Position numbers and translations under genes: made by a program
The notes under the pieces: generated by a model
Seen by the model: only the letters and a program-made list of their open reading frames with translations
The model's database searches: none
Told to the model about the DNA's origin: nothing
From: Duganella rivi
GTDB taxonomy: Bacteria > Pseudomonadota > Gammaproteobacteria > Burkholderiales > Burkholderiaceae_D
DNA: 64,000 nt
Assembly (NCBI RefSeq): GCF_009857435.1
Contig: NZ_WWCK01000003.1
Span: forward strand, 558,001 to 622,000
Direction of reading: 5' to 3'
Shown: positions 8,368 to 18,230 of the stretch, in pieces
Numbering within the stretch: the first letter of the stretch is position 1
Layout: the number at the start of each line of letters is the position of its first letter

Positions 8368-11300
8368 GAACCAAATCCGCCACCACCCGGCGTCTCGATG
8401 ATGAACACATCGCCCGGCTGCATATCGGTCTTGCCGATGTGGCCCAGCACCTCCACGCTGCCATCGGCGCGCTGCACACTATTGCGGCCCAGCGCACCGG
8501 GCTCGCCGCCGGCCATGCCGAACGGTGCGTAGATGCGGTTGTTGGACAGGATCGCCGCCGTCATCGGTTCAAGGAAGCGCACTTTGCGCACGCCGCCATT
8601 ACCGCCGTGCCACTGCCCCGCCCCGCCACTGCCGGCCCGGATCTCGTAGCTGTCCAGGCGCACGGGGAAGCGGAACTCCAGGATTTCAGGATCGGTCAGG
8701 CGCGAGTTCGTCATATTGGTCTGCACCACCGACGTGCCGTCAAAGCCCTCGCCCGCACCGGAGCCACCGCTAATGGTCTCGTAGTACTGGTACTTCGCGT
8801 TCCCGAAGGTGAAGTTGTTCATGGTGCCCTGCGCCGCTGCCATCACACCGAGCGCGCCATACAGCGCATTGGTAATGCAGGTCGAAGTCTCCACGTTGCC
8901 CGAGACGACCGACGCCGGGTAGCGCGGATTCAGCATCGAGCCTTGCGGGATCAGCACCTTCAGCGGCTTGAGGCAGCCGGCATTAAGCGGGATTTCGTCA
9001 TCCACCAGCGTGCGGAACACGTACAGCACTGCCGCCATGCACACCGCGGACGGCGCGTTGAAGTTATTCTCCAACTGCGCGGAGGTGCCGGTGAAATCAA
9101 TCTCCGCGCTGCGCGAGGCTTGATTCACGCGCACAGCAACCTTAATCTGCGCGCCGTTATCGAGCGGCAGCGTGAACGCGCCATCCTTCAACGCGCTAAT
9201 CACACGGCGCACCGCTTCTTCAGCGTTATCCTGCACGTGGCCCATGTAAGCCTGCACTACATCGAGGCCGAAGTGCGCCACCATCTTATGCAGCTCTTCC
9301 ACGCCTTTTTGATTGGCGGCGATTTGTGCGCGCAGGTCGGCCAAGTTCTGATCAGGATTCCGCGCCGGGTACTGCGCACTGGCCAGCAATGTGCGCGTTT
9401 CCTCCTCCAGCATGCGTCCACCATCAACCAGCTTGAAGTTATTGATTAACACGCCCTCTTCTTCGATCACGCGCGAATCCGGCGGCATCGATCCCGGCGT
9501 GGTGCCGCCGATATCCGCGTGGTGGCCGCGCGAGCCGACGTAGAACAGGATATCCGCGCCCGCTTCATCAAACACCGGCGTAATCACCGTCACATCAGGC
9601 AAGTGCGTGCCGCCGTTGTATGGATCGTTGAGCATGAACACGTCACCGGCGCGCATGCGGCCCGCGTTCTCGCGCATCACCGTCTTGATACTCTCGCCCA
9701 TGGAGCCAAGGTGCACCGGCATGTGTGGCGCGTTGGCGATCAGATTGCCATCCGCGTCAAAGATGGCGCAGCTGAAGTCCAGACGCTCCTTGATGTTGAC
9801 CGAGTGCGCCGTGTTCTGAAGCCGCAGCCCCATTTGCTCGGCAATCGACATAAACAGATTATTGAAAATCTCCAGCATCACCGGATCTGCCGTGGTGCCG
9901 ATGGCGCGCCGCTCCGGCAGCGCTGTCACGCGGCGCAGCACCAAGTGGTCATGCGGCGTGACCTCCGCCTGCCAGCCGGATTCCACGATGGTGGTGGCAT
10001 TGGCCTCCGCGATAATCGCCGGGCCTTTCACGATGTCGCCGATGCGCGTGTTGGTGCGCTGGTACAAGCTGGTTTGCCGCCATTTGCCGCCGGTGTACAT
10101 CGGCACTACCGCGTGCGGCATCAGGCCGGACACGCGGCGCGGCGCCGGCTCCACCGACTCCGATGGCGCGTCGGACTTGCCGACCGCCTCCACCGACACC
10201 GCCTCCACGATCAGCGCGCGCGATTGCATCAGGAAGGAATAGCGCTTGCGATATGCGGCCTCGAATTGCTGCTGCATGCTTTCCACCGTATCGAACAACA
10301 CGATCAGCGCAGTATCCGTACCCTCGTAACGCAGATGCACACGTTGAATCAGCGAGATACGCGCATCATCCACCTGCTGATGATGCAGATCGGCGCGTGC
10401 CTGCCGGCCAAGCGCATGCAGGCGCGCTTCGAGGTCGGCGTGTGCGCCGGCACTGAGACGCAGCTCCACCGCCGCCTCGCGCATCGCGGTTTGATCGGCC
10501 AAGCCCATGCCGTAAGCCGACATCACGCCCGCCAGCGAATGCACGAACACGGTCTTCATGCCCAGCGCATCAGCCACCAGACAAGCGTGCTGCCCGCCCG
10601 CGCCGCCAAAACTGGTCAGCGCATATTCCGTCACATCGTGCCCGCGCTGCACCGAGATTTGCTTGATGGCGTTGGCCATATTGCCGACCGCGATATCGAG
10701 GAAGCCCTCGGCCACTTGCTCCGGCGTGGTCTCCTTGCCGGTAGCGGCGGCGATGTCTTCGGCCATCTCGGTAAAGCGCTGACGCACCGTGGCCGCATCC
10801 AGGGCTTGCTTGCCGTCCGTGCCAAACAACTGCGGGAAATGCGCGGGCTGAATTTTGCCCAGCATGACGTTACAGTCTGTGACCGCCAGCGGCCCGCCAC
10901 GGCGATAACTGGCCGGCCCGGGATTCGCGCCGGCGCTATCCGGCCCCACGCGATACCGGCTGCCGTCGAAATGCAGGATCGAGCCCCCGCCCGCTGCCAC
11001 CGTGTGTATGCTCATCATCGGCGCGCGCATGCGCACACCGGCGACCTGCGTTTCAAACACGCGTTCAAACTCGCCCGAGAAGTGCGACACGTCGGTCGAG
11101 GTGCCGCCCATATCGAAGCCGATCACCTTATCAAAGCCCGCCAGTTTGGAAGCGCGCACCATGCCGACGATGCCGCCGGCCGGGCCGCTCAAGATCGAGT
11201 CCTTGCCCTGGAACGCGCGCGCATCGGTCAAGCCGCCGTTGGACTGCATGAATTGCAGGTTAACGCCCGGCAGTTCTTGCGCCACTTGATCGACATAGCG

Positions 11301-11954
11301 GCGCAGAATCGGCGACAGATAGGCATCGACCACAGTGGTATCGCCGCGCGCCACCAGTTTCATCATCGGGCTGATTTCGTGCGACACCGAGACCTGCGTA
11401 AAGCCCATCTCGCGCGCCAGATCGGCCACCTTGGTCTCATGCGCGTGATAGCGATAGCCATGCATGAACACCACCGCCAGCGAACGCAGGCCCATATCGT
11501 AAGCTTGCGCCAAACCAGCGCGGGCTGCGGTGAGATCAAGCGCAGTCACCGTGTCGCCATGCGCGCCAACGCGTTCATCGATTTCGATCACATGGCTGTA
11601 CAGTAGCTCCGGCAGCAGAATGCGGCGGTCAAACAAGCGTGGACGATTCTGGTAAGCGATGCGCAGCGCATCGCGGAAACCGCGCGTGATGGCCAGTGCA
11701 GTCGGCTCGCCCTTGCGCTCCAACAGCGCGTTGGTGGCGACCGTGGTGCCCATCTTCACCGCGCCGATTTGCGCGACGGGAATCGGCTTGCCCTTGGCCA
11801 CGCCCATCAACTGGCGGATGCCGGCGATAGCGGCGTCGGCATAGTGCTCGGGATTCTCGGACAGCAGTTTGAGCGTGCGTAGCCGGCCGTCGGGCGCGCG
11901 CGCCACAATGTCGGTAAACGTGCCGCCGCGATCAATCCAGAATTGCCAATCCAT
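8358..11954 (-). CDS. 5-oxoprolinase / hydantoinase A-B fusion
   Basis: A 1198-residue cytoplasmic enzyme beginning [24 protein letters not shown]. Residues about 1-690 are the HyuA-like ATP-binding half ([36 protein letters not shown]), and about 700-1198 the HyuB-like half ([45 protein letters not shown]-terminal PGGGGFG). The fused layout and length match eukaryote-type 5-oxoprolinases, which open 5-oxo-L-proline to glutamate using ATP; a hydantoin substrate cannot be excluded. The start is set at 11954, preceded by GAGGCAGGC; a longer frame to 12026 lacks family similarity. It is divergent from nnr. The gene's 3' end overlaps an operator of the next gene. Confidence 0.92.
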   Translation of the reverse strand: MDWQFWIDRGGTFTDIVARAPDGRLRTLKLLSENPEHYADAAIAGIRQLMGVAKGKPIPVAQIGAVKMGTTVATNALLERKGEPTALAITRGFRDALRIAYQNRPRLFDRRILLPELLYSHVIEIDERVGAHGDTVTALDLTAARAGLAQAYDMGLRSLAVVFMHGYRYHAHETKVADLAREMGFTQVSVSHEISPMMKLVARGDTTVVDAYLSPILRRYVDQVAQELPGVNLQFMQSNGGLTDARAFQGKDSILSGPAGGIVGMVRASKLAGFDKVIGFDMGGTSTDVSHFSGEFERVFETQVAGVRMRAPMMSIHTVAAGGGSILHFDGSRYRVGPDSAGANPGPASYRRGGPLAVTDCNVMLGKIQPAHFPQLFGTDGKQALDAATVRQRFTEMAEDIAAATGKETTPEQVAEGFLDIAVGNMANAIKQISVQRGHDVTEYALTSFGGAGGQHACLVADALGMKTVFVHSLAGVMSAYGMGLADQTAMREAAVELRLSAGAHADLEARLHALGRQARADLHHQQVDDARISLIQRVHLRYEGTDTALIVLFDTVESMQQQFEAAYRKRYSFLMQSRALIVEAVSVEAVGKSDAPSESVEPAPRRVSGLMPHAVVPMYTGGKWRQTSLYQRTNTRIGDIVKGPAIIAEANATTIVESGWQAEVTPHDHLVLRRVTALPERRAIGTTADPVMLEIFNNLFMSIAEQMGLRLQNTAHSVNIKERLDFSCAIFDADGNLIANAPHMPVHLGSMGESIKTVMRENAGRMRAGDVFMLNDPYNGGTHLPDVTVITPVFDEAGADILFYVGSRGHHADIGGTTPGSMPPDSRVIEEEGVLINNFKLVDGGRMLEEETRTLLASAQYPARNPDQNLADLRAQIAANQKGVEELHKMVAHFGLDVVQAYMGHVQDNAEEAVRRVISALKDGAFTLPLDNGAQIKVAVRVNQASRSAEIDFTGTSAQLENNFNAPSAVCMAAVLYVFRTLVDDEIPLNAGCLKPLKVLIPQGSMLNPRYPASVVSGNVETSTCITNALYGALGVMAAAQGTMNNFTFGNAKYQYYETISGGSGAGEGFDGTSVVQTNMTNSRLTDPEILEFRFPVRLDSYEIRAGSGGAGQWHGGNGGVRKVRFLEPMTAAILSNNRIYAPFGMAGGEPGALGRNSVQRADGSVEVLGHIGKTDMQPGDVFIIETPGGGGFGSSI

Positions 11955-11976
11955 GCCTGCCTCGCCAAATTGTGAA

Positions 11977-12017
11977 GCGTCTATTGTAGTGCGCCGCGCG
12001 CGTCGTACACTAGACGC
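11977..12017. promoter_or_regulatory. Symmetric inverted repeat in the nnr/5-oxoprolinase divergent promoter region
   Basis: Arms GCGTCTATTGTA (11977-11988) and TACACTAGACGC (12006-12017) pair at 11 of 12 positions around a 17-base centre. The left arm holds a minus-strand TACAAT, a likely -10 for the 5-oxoprolinase gene; the mirrored TACACT could be the -10 for nnr. It could be an operator or two back-to-back promoters. Confidence 0.4.
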
Positions 12018-12049
12018 CTTTACCAAAATTTAGATGCTAAAATGGCACC

Positions 12050-13555
12050 ATGAATCCCCTCTACTCCGTTGCCGAGATCCGCGCCATTGAGCGCGCCGCA
12101 GCCGCCGCCCTGCCGCCGGGCGCATTGATGCAGCGCGCCGGCCAGGCCAGCGCCAATGCCGCACTCGACCTGCTACCCTTCTCGACCACGCAGGCGCGGG
12201 TGCTGGTGCTGGCCGGCCCCGGCGACAACGGCGGCGACGCGCTGGAAGCGGCGGCGCATTTATCGTACACCGGCGCACAAGTCACGCTGATCCATTTTGC
12301 GCCAACTGGTACGCCGTCGCCGGAACGCGAGGCGGCGCTGGAGCGCGCCAAGGTCAGCGACGCGCGCTTCCGCGAGTGGGGTGATGCCGATCTGGCCGGC
12401 ACCGACTGGAGCCTGGTGCTGGACGGCTTGTTCGGCATCGGCCTGAAACGTCCGCTGGACGGGGAGTTCCGCGCGCTGGCGACGGCCATCAATCAACTGC
12501 GCTGCACGGTGCTGGCGCTGGACGTCCCGAGCGGTCTGGATGCCGACACCGGCGCGGTGGTTGGGCCGGACGGCATCGCCATACACGCGAGCCACACGAT
12601 CACCTTCATCGGCAACAAGCCCGGCCTGCACACTTGCGACGGCCGCGATTACGCCGGGCTGGTGGACGTGGCGCGCCTGGAAATCGATCCGGCACACTAT
12701 GTCCCGGCAACGCTGCATCTGAATGACGTTAAATTCTTCTCGCGCCACCTGCGGGCGCGGCGGCATAACTCGCACAAGGGAAGTTATGGCAATGTGGCCG
12801 TGATCGGCGGTGCGCGCGGCATGAGCGGCGCACCTATCCTCGCGGCGCGGGCTGCGTTGAACAGCGGCGCGGGCCGCGTCTACGCCTTGTTTGCGGAGGA
12901 TGCGCTCAGTAGCGATCCCGGTCAGCCGGAATTGATGTGCCGCCTTGCAGCCGACTTTGACTTCAGCCTCGCTACGCTGGTGATTGGCCCCGGCTTGGGC
13001 AACTCGCGCGCAGCGCAGGATTTGCTGGCGCGCGCCATCGGCTGCGGCAGTGCGTTGCTGGCCGACGCCGACGCGCTCAATTTGCTGGCCGCCGATCCGG
13101 CGCTGCAAACCGCGCTCGCGCATCGTCCAGCTGCGGTGGTGCTGACGCCACATCCACTAGAGGCGGCTCGTTTGCTGGGCACGAACATCGCGGCGGTGCA
13201 GGCCGACCGGTTGGGCGCAGCGCGCACGCTGGCGGCACGCCTGCACGCAGTGGTGGTGTTGAAAGGATCAGGCACCGTAATTGCCGCGCCAACTGGCGAT
13301 GCTGTCATCAACACGACGGGCAATCCGGCGCTGGCCACGGCCGGCACTGGCGACGTGCTGGCGGGCCTGTGCGGCGCGCTGCTGGCGCAAGGCTGGCCGC
13401 AGTGGGAAGCAGCGCTAGCCGCAGTCTGGCTGCACGGCATGGCAGCCGACGTGCTGGTGACTGAAGGCGCAGGCCCGATCGGCCTCACAGCGGGAGAACT
13501 AATCCCCGCCATTCGCGTGGCGCTGAACCGCATGGTCCAACACCACGGCCGCTGA
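12050..13555 (+). CDS. nnr: Bifunctional NAD(P)H-hydrate epimerase / ADP-dependent dehydratase
   Basis: 501 residues repairing the damaged cofactor NAD(P)HX: the N-terminal YjeF_N domain (about 1-215) interconverts R and S epimers and the C-terminal carbohydrate-kinase-like domain (about 225-495) dehydrates the S form using ADP. Visible signatures are VLVLAGPGDNGGDAL and LDGLFGIGLKRPL in the first half, and KGSYGNVAVIGGARGMSGAP, VLTPHPLEAARLLG and NPALATAGTGDVLAG in the second. The length is normal for the fused bacterial form. There is no clear Shine-Dalgarno before the ATG; TAAAAT ends 6 bases upstream. The 3' end is followed by GGGGTCA-type repeats. Confidence 0.95.
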   Translation: MNPLYSVAEIRAIERAAAAALPPGALMQRAGQASANAALDLLPFSTTQARVLVLAGPGDNGGDALEAAAHLSYTGAQVTLIHFAPTGTPSPEREAALERAKVSDARFREWGDADLAGTDWSLVLDGLFGIGLKRPLDGEFRALATAINQLRCTVLALDVPSGLDADTGAVVGPDGIAIHASHTITFIGNKPGLHTCDGRDYAGLVDVARLEIDPAHYVPATLHLNDVKFFSRHLRARRHNSHKGSYGNVAVIGGARGMSGAPILAARAALNSGAGRVYALFAEDALSSDPGQPELMCRLAADFDFSLATLVIGPGLGNSRAAQDLLARAIGCGSALLADADALNLLAADPALQTALAHRPAAVVLTPHPLEAARLLGTNIAAVQADRLGAARTLAARLHAVVVLKGSGTVIAAPTGDAVINTTGNPALATAGTGDVLAGLCGALLAQGWPQWEAALAAVWLHGMAADVLVTEGAGPIGLTAGELIPAIRVALNRMVQHHGR

Positions 13556-13631
13556 AACCGGGGTCACTAAAACCGGGGTCAGTTCTGCCATTGGTACATG
13601 AGCCCGTGTGCGATTGGCAGAACTGACCCCG
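13555..13631. repeat. GGGGTCA-type repeat element: direct repeat plus inverted repeat
   Basis: The 12-base sequence AAACCGGGGTCA occurs at 13555-13566 and 13570-13581, the first copy starting on the last base of the nnr stop. The second copy opens a stem of 17 perfect base pairs (13574-13590 with 13615-13631, core CGGGGTCAGTTCTGCC) around a 24-base loop. The element fills the gap between the convergent nnr and ABC ATPase genes and could end transcription from both sides. The core recurs at 16082-16111 and 22417-22428. Confidence 0.7.
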
Positions 13632-13636
13632 AATTT

Positions 13637-14386
13637 CTAAACGAGGCGGCCGGCGGCGATGGTGATGGTGCGGGCGCAGCGCGCGGCCATCGCTTGGTCG
13701 TGGGTGACCAGTACCAAGGTTGAGCCGTGCTGGCGGTTCAATTCAAACATCAGCTGGATCACGGCTTCGCCGGTGGCGGCATCGAGGCTGCCGGTTGGCT
13801 CGTCGGCAAACAGCAAAGGTGGCTCGGTCACGAAAGCGCGCGCCAAGGCCACGCGTTGCTGCTCGCCGCCCGACAGATATTTTGGATAATGCTTCAAGCG
13901 ACTGCCCAAGCCCACGCGCGACAGCATTTCCTCGGCACGCTCGCGCGCACGCGATGCGCCAGCCAGCTCCATCGGCAGCATGACGTTTTCCAGCGCCGTC
14001 AAATGCGCCAGCAGCTGGAACGACTGGAACACAAATCCCAGCTTCTCCTTGCGCAGCGCGGCGCGGCCGTCTTCATCCAATGCGTAAATGTCTACACCGT
14101 CCAGCACCACCTTGCCGGCGCTTGGCGTATCCAAACCGGCCAGCAGGCCAAGCAAAGTGGACTTGCCGGAACCCGAAGCGCCAACGATTGCCAGCGTCTC
14201 GGCCTTTTGCACGGTAAAATCCACCTCGTGCAAAATGGTCAGTTCGCCGCTGGCGTCGGCCACGCGCTTGGCCAAGCCGCTTACCGCGATGGCCGGTTGC
14301 ACAGAAACCGCCGCCGTCACTGGCGACGCCGCCAAGGCCGGGCCATCCGGCATGAATTGTGTAGACGCTTGAGGAAAGTCGGGCAT
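13637..14386 (-). CDS. ABC transporter ATP-binding protein, YbbA/LolD-like
   Basis: 249 residues with a full ABC ATPase: Walker A GASGSGKS, Q-loop FVFQSFQLL, signature LSGGEQQRVALARA, Walker B LLFADEPTG, and H-loop VTHD. The 30-residue N-terminal extension is rich in Ala/Pro/Val. The MacB/LolD/YbbA-like subfamily powers mechanotransmission permeases. In Escherichia coli ybbA is divergent from tesA and followed by the permease ybbP. Here the divergence from tesA is kept but no permease follows, so the partner must lie elsewhere. The start is uncertain: the ATG at 14386 overlaps the tesA ATG by two bases, and the internal ATG at 14353 is equally possible. Neither has a clear ribosome-binding site. 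Confidence 0.88.
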   Translation of the reverse strand: MPDFPQASTQFMPDGPALAASPVTAAVSVQPAIAVSGLAKRVADASGELTILHEVDFTVQKAETLAIVGASGSGKSTLLGLLAGLDTPSAGKVVLDGVDIYALDEDGRAALRKEKLGFVFQSFQLLAHLTALENVMLPMELAGASRARERAEEMLSRVGLGSRLKHYPKYLSGGEQQRVALARAFVTEPPLLFADEPTGSLDAATGEAVIQLMFELNRQHGSTLVLVTHDQAMAARCARTITIAAGRLV

Positions 14387-15023
14387 GCTGAATATGTTTA
14401 ATCGTTTATCTAAAAAATGTCTGGCCGCCCTGCTCTTGTTATCGGCAGCGGCGAGCGCCTATTCTGCACCAAAAACCGTGCTTGTGCTCGGAGATAGTTT
14501 GTCAGCCGAGTACGGACTCGCGCGCGGCACCGGCTGGGTGGCGCTGGCGGAGCAGAAACTCAAGCAGAATAACATCGATGCGGTGGTCGTCAACGCCAGC
14601 GTCAGCGGCGAGACCACCAGCGGCGGCCGTTCGCGCCTGCCGGCCCTGCTGGCGAAGTACAAGCCTGACCTGGTGGTGATTGAACTCGGCGCCAACGACG
14701 GCCTGCGCGGCCTGCCGGTGGCCGCCGCACAAACCAATCTGCGCGCCATGAGCGATGCTGCCGCCAAGGCCGACGCCAAGGTGATGCTGATCGGCATGCG
14801 CATGCCGCCTAACTATGGCCGCGACTATGCCGATAAATTCTTCGCCATGTACGGCACGCTGAGCAAGGAGATCAAGGCGCCACTGGTACCGTTCATGCTC
14901 GATGGCGTGGCTGAGAAGCCGCAGCTATTCCAGCCGGATCGTTTGCATCCGCTGGCGGAAGCGCATCCGATCATCCTCGCCAATATCTGGCCCACATTAC
15001 AAAAAACCATCAAGGCAAAATGA
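14385..15023 (+). CDS. tesA: Exported GDSL-type arylesterase / acyl-CoA thioesterase I
   Basis: 212 residues with a signal peptide (hydrophobic run AALLLLSAAASAYSA, cleavage near residue 28), so periplasmic. The SGNH hydrolase blocks are all present: VLVLGDSLSAEYG with nucleophile Ser38, the block II Gly in NASVSGETTSGG, GANDGLRG, and DRLHPLAEAHP with catalytic Asp and His. Family members hydrolyse acyl esters, thioesters and lysophospholipids. GAGGAAA lies 7 bases before the ATG at 14385, supporting this start over Met4. The 3' end overlaps mnmH by four bases (ATGA), so the two are coupled. Confidence 0.93.
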   Translation: MLNMFNRLSKKCLAALLLLSAAASAYSAPKTVLVLGDSLSAEYGLARGTGWVALAEQKLKQNNIDAVVVNASVSGETTSGGRSRLPALLAKYKPDLVVIELGANDGLRGLPVAAAQTNLRAMSDAAAKADAKVMLIGMRMPPNYGRDYADKFFAMYGTLSKEIKAPLVPFMLDGVAEKPQLFQPDRLHPLAEAHPIILANIWPTLQKTIKAK

Positions 15024-16090
15024 AGTATCCAGAAGTACTGAGCATCGAGCAGGTGCTGTCCCAACTCGACAGCTTTGACGCCATCATCGACGCCCGCAGC
15101 CCCTGCGAGTTTGCGCTCGACCACCTGCCCGGCGCCATCAATGCACCGGTGCTGGATGACGAGCAGCGCATCCGCGTCGGCACCATGTACAAGCAAGTTG
15201 GCTCGTTTGAAGCCAAGAAGCTGGGCGCGGCGCTGGTCGCCAGGAATATCGCCAAGCATATTGAGGAACTGTGGATCGATCAGCCGCGCGAATGGCGGCC
15301 GCTGATTTACTGCTGGCGCGGCGGCAACCGCAGCGGCTCGATGGCGCACATTCTCGCCAAGATCGGCTGGCCGGTGGTGCAGCTGGACGGCGGCTACAAG
15401 GCGTTTCGGCAGGAAGTGAACGCGGCGCTGGAACACGCGCCTGAGTTGAATTTCAAGGTGGTGTGCGGCACCACCGGCAGCGGCAAGAGCCGCTTGCTGG
15501 AAGTGCTGGCCGCGCAAGGCGCGCAAGTGCTGGATCTGGAACAGCTGGCCGCGCATCGCGGCTCAGTGCTTGGTCATTTGCCGAGCCAGCAGCAGCCTAG
15601 CCAGAAGGCGTTTGAAACGCGTATTTGGGACGTGCTGCGTCGCTACGATCCGGCGCGCCCGGTGTTTGTGGAGGCCGAGAGCAAAAAGGTCGGCAACCTG
15701 CGGGTGCCGGCCGCGTTGATGGAGACTATGCGCGCCTCAGACTGCATCGCGCTGACGCTGTCGCGCGAGGATCGCGTGCGCTTGCTGATGGAAGATTACC
15801 AACACTTCCTCGATAGCCCGCAAACGCTGAACGCGCAGCTGGAGCATCTAACGCAATTGCACGGCAAGGAAATGATCGCGCATTGGCAAGCGATGTCGCA
15901 AGCGGGTGAAATGCCGGCGCTGGTGGATGAATTGCTGGCCCAGCACTACGACCCCGCCTATCTGCGCTCCATTGACCGCAACTTCATTAAGTACGCCCAA
16001 GCACGGCCGCTGGAACTTCGGGGTATAGACGACGAAGCCTTTGCCGCCGCCGCGCAATGCTTGCTTTCACCCCAAAACGAAAGGGTCTGA
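15020..16090 (+). CDS. mnmH: tRNA 2-selenouridine synthase
   Basis: 356 residues. It replaces sulfur of wobble 2-thiouridine in tRNA Lys, Glu and Gln by selenium, via a geranylated intermediate, using selenophosphate. The N-terminal rhodanese domain (about 1-130) has the active-site loop IYCWRGGNRSGS with Cys98. The C-terminal P-loop domain begins with VVCGTTGSGKSRLLEVL. The length matches SelU/YbbB. selD is not in the window. It is cotranscribed with tesA through a four-base overlap. Its last codons (AGG GTC TGA) form the left arm of a perfect 30-bp palindrome. Confidence 0.95.
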   Translation: MKYPEVLSIEQVLSQLDSFDAIIDARSPCEFALDHLPGAINAPVLDDEQRIRVGTMYKQVGSFEAKKLGAALVARNIAKHIEELWIDQPREWRPLIYCWRGGNRSGSMAHILAKIGWPVVQLDGGYKAFRQEVNAALEHAPELNFKVVCGTTGSGKSRLLEVLAAQGAQVLDLEQLAAHRGSVLGHLPSQQQPSQKAFETRIWDVLRRYDPARPVFVEAESKKVGNLRVPAALMETMRASDCIALTLSREDRVRLLMEDYQHFLDSPQTLNAQLEHLTQLHGKEMIAHWQAMSQAGEMPALVDELLAQHYDPAYLRSIDRNFIKYAQARPLELRGIDDEAFAAAAQCLLSPQNERV

Positions 16091-16111
16091 CCCCGTACGG
16101 GGTCAGACCCT
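16082..16111. repeat. Perfect 30-bp palindrome over the mnmH stop codon
   Basis: The sequence reads the same on both strands: half-site AGGGTCTGACCCCGT followed by its exact complement. It contains the GGGGTCAG core also found at 13574-13631. As RNA it can form a 13-bp or longer stem without a T-tract. It may stop mnmH transcripts or be a dispersed palindromic element that landed on the stop codon. Confidence 0.7.
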
Positions 16112-16179
16112 GGCCGCAGCGGTGTGCGGGTTGGGTTGGTGCCGCACGCTACTAGAGCACGTGCAGCGTCAACCCCGCT

Positions 16180-18093
16180 TTATTTCACTTCGGTGACAGT
16201 CGTTGCGGAGGCAATTGGCTTCAGGATTTTCACCTTGGCTTTTTGCTTCAGCAGTTCAACGTACTGAGCCATCTCTTGCTGGGCAATGATGTTGCCGATT
16301 TGCTCGGCTTCCGATTTGCGCTGCTCTTCGTTCAGCTGCGCAGGTTGTTGCACTTTGCCGATGCGGTACACGCCATAGCCCATGCCCGGCACGTCCACGC
16401 CCACGTAAGCTGGCAGCTTGCTGGTGTCGGCCTTCATGATCGATTGCATGGCCAGGCCGTTGATGCCTTCAGCCTTGGCGCGCGATACCACTTTGGCAGC
16501 GCCAAAGCCGGTCGCTTCGCCCGATTTCTTGAACGCAGCCAGTTTCTCTTCGCCCGATTTGGCCGCCAGTTTGGCCGCTTCTTCCATGGTCACGCGTTGA
16601 CGGATCGCGGCGTCGACTTCGGCCAGCGGACGCTTGCTCGCAGGCTTGAATTCAACGATGCGGCCAGCCACCAGCGTGCTTGGCGCGGTTTCAACAGCTT
16701 CGGTGTTGCGCTTGCTGCTGATCGAATCGTTCGAGAACAGCGCAGCCAGGAACTTGGCGTTGTTGTACGGCGCAGGGCCGGCCATCGGCGACAGCGTGCG
16801 CGAGACATTGGCAGCGCTTTCGATCTTCAGACCCAACTTGTCAGCCACTGGCTTCAGGCTGTCCGATTGCTCGTAGACGGTGTTGGTGAAGGCTTCAGCC
16901 ATTTCCGAGTATTTCTTGGCGGCTTTCTGCTTTTTCAGCAGATCGGCGACATCGGTCTTGACTGCGTCCAGCGGCTTGACCACGGCAGCTTTCAGCTCGG
17001 TCACGGTCAGCACGTGGAAGCCGAATTCCGACTGCACCACGTCGCTGATCTCACCTTGCTTCAGCTTGTTGATCGCGTTCTCTACCGGGGCCACCAACAG
17101 GCCTTTTTCGATCACGCCCAGGTCGCCGCCCTGCTCGGCCGAGCCCGGATCTTCCGACTTGGCTTTAGCAATCTTGGCGAAATCGGCTGGCGTCTTGCGC
17201 AGTTCGGCCAGGATGGCGTCGGCTTTAGCCTTGGCAGCTGCGGTATCAGCAGCGCTGGCGCCTTTTTTCACGGCGATCAGGATGTGGCTGGCGCGGCGGG
17301 TTTCCGGCGTGGTGAACTGGGCCGAGTTCTTGGTGTAGTAGTCCGACACTTCGGTATCGGTCACGCTAACTTGGCTCTGAGCCGCGTCAGCATTGAACAC
17401 CACGTATTCGATCTTAGCCTGCTCAGGCACTTCGAACTGCTTGGCGTTCTTCTCGTAGAAAGCCTTGACCATCTCGTCGGTCACTTTCACCTGCGGCACG
17501 AAATCGGCCACTGGCAGCAGCAGCTCCTGCACTTCGCGTTCTTGCGCGGCGATGTCGGACAGCGACTTGGCCACGGTGCGCGGCGCGAAGCCGGTGCCTT
17601 CGACGGCGCTGGCCAGCTGTTGCAGCTGCATATCACGGCGCAAGCGGGCGTCGTAGTCGGTCGGCTTCATGCCTTGCGCGGCCAACATCTGGATGTAAGT
17701 TTCCTTGTTGAAGTTGGCGGCGCCACCGAACTGCTCGATGATGGTTTTTTGCAGCTGGGCGTCTGGCACGCTCAGGTTGCTATGGATGACTTCGGCAGCA
17801 ACGGCGCGTTGCGCAATCAGTTCATCCAGCACGGTCTGTTTGAACTCTGGGGTATCAAACATCTTCTGGTCAAACTGTGCGCCCAGGCGCTGGCGATAGG
17901 TGTCCAGCTTGTTGCGCACGGCGTTGTCGAACTCTTGCTGAGTCAGCGGTTTGCCATCGATCTTAGCGATGGTGCCGGCGTCATCGCCAAAGCTCTTGTA
18001 GCTGCCGATACCGACAAATGCAAACGATGGCACGATGACAATCGCCAGCAGGATTTGCATCAAGCGTTGATGGGTACGAATAAATTCAAACAT
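16180..18093 (-). CDS. ppiD: Periplasmic chaperone PpiD (SurA-N and parvulin domains)
   Basis: 637 residues, an inner-membrane-anchored chaperone near the Sec translocon. Residues 12-32 (MQILLAIVIVPSFAFVGIGSY) form the single transmembrane anchor after a short cytoplasmic start, MFEFIRTHQR. A SurA-N-like helical region follows (about 40-180). A parvulin-type PPIase domain sits at about 265-360 (RRASHILIAVKKG, GGDLGVIEKGLLVAPVENAI, SEFGFHVLTV), with a long C-terminal part. The order MFEFIRxHQR is typical of betaproteobacterial PpiD. It lies downstream of the lon/hupB/tRNA block, as is common in this group. A terminator hairpin lies 36 bases upstream. Confidence 0.93.
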   Translation of the reverse strand: MFEFIRTHQRLMQILLAIVIVPSFAFVGIGSYKSFGDDAGTIAKIDGKPLTQQEFDNAVRNKLDTYRQRLGAQFDQKMFDTPEFKQTVLDELIAQRAVAAEVIHSNLSVPDAQLQKTIIEQFGGAANFNKETYIQMLAAQGMKPTDYDARLRRDMQLQQLASAVEGTGFAPRTVAKSLSDIAAQEREVQELLLPVADFVPQVKVTDEMVKAFYEKNAKQFEVPEQAKIEYVVFNADAAQSQVSVTDTEVSDYYTKNSAQFTTPETRRASHILIAVKKGASAADTAAAKAKADAILAELRKTPADFAKIAKAKSEDPGSAEQGGDLGVIEKGLLVAPVENAINKLKQGEISDVVQSEFGFHVLTVTELKAAVVKPLDAVKTDVADLLKKQKAAKKYSEMAEAFTNTVYEQSDSLKPVADKLGLKIESAANVSRTLSPMAGPAPYNNAKFLAALFSNDSISSKRNTEAVETAPSTLVAGRIVEFKPASKRPLAEVDAAIRQRVTMEEAAKLAAKSGEEKLAAFKKSGEATGFGAAKVVSRAKAEGINGLAMQSIMKADTSKLPAYVGVDVPGMGYGVYRIGKVQQPAQLNEEQRKSEAEQIGNIIAQQEMAQYVELLKQKAKVKILKPIASATTVTEVK

Positions 18094-18128
18094 GGTCTGC
18101 CAATTCGGATTGATGGGGCTTGCACATA

Positions 18129-18153
18129 CAAAAAAGGCGAACTCGCGTTCGCC
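18129..18153 (-). terminator. Rho-independent terminator of the PEP-CTERM gene
   Basis: Minus-strand stem GGCGAAC-GCGA-GTTCGCC (7 bp, tetraloop) followed directly by six Ts. It separates the PEP-CTERM gene from ppiD. Confidence 0.85.
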
Positions 18154-18230
18154 AATTCCGGTTGCCGGATTTTACAGTGCACACCCCTTCATAGCAAGGG
18201 CAATCCTTGGCAAAACAGCCATGTTGCGGA

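Noticed and set aside
9519..11606. A 695-codon plus-strand frame inside the 5-oxoprolinase gene
   Set aside because: Shadow of a conserved 1198-residue enzyme; no ribosome-binding site or domain.
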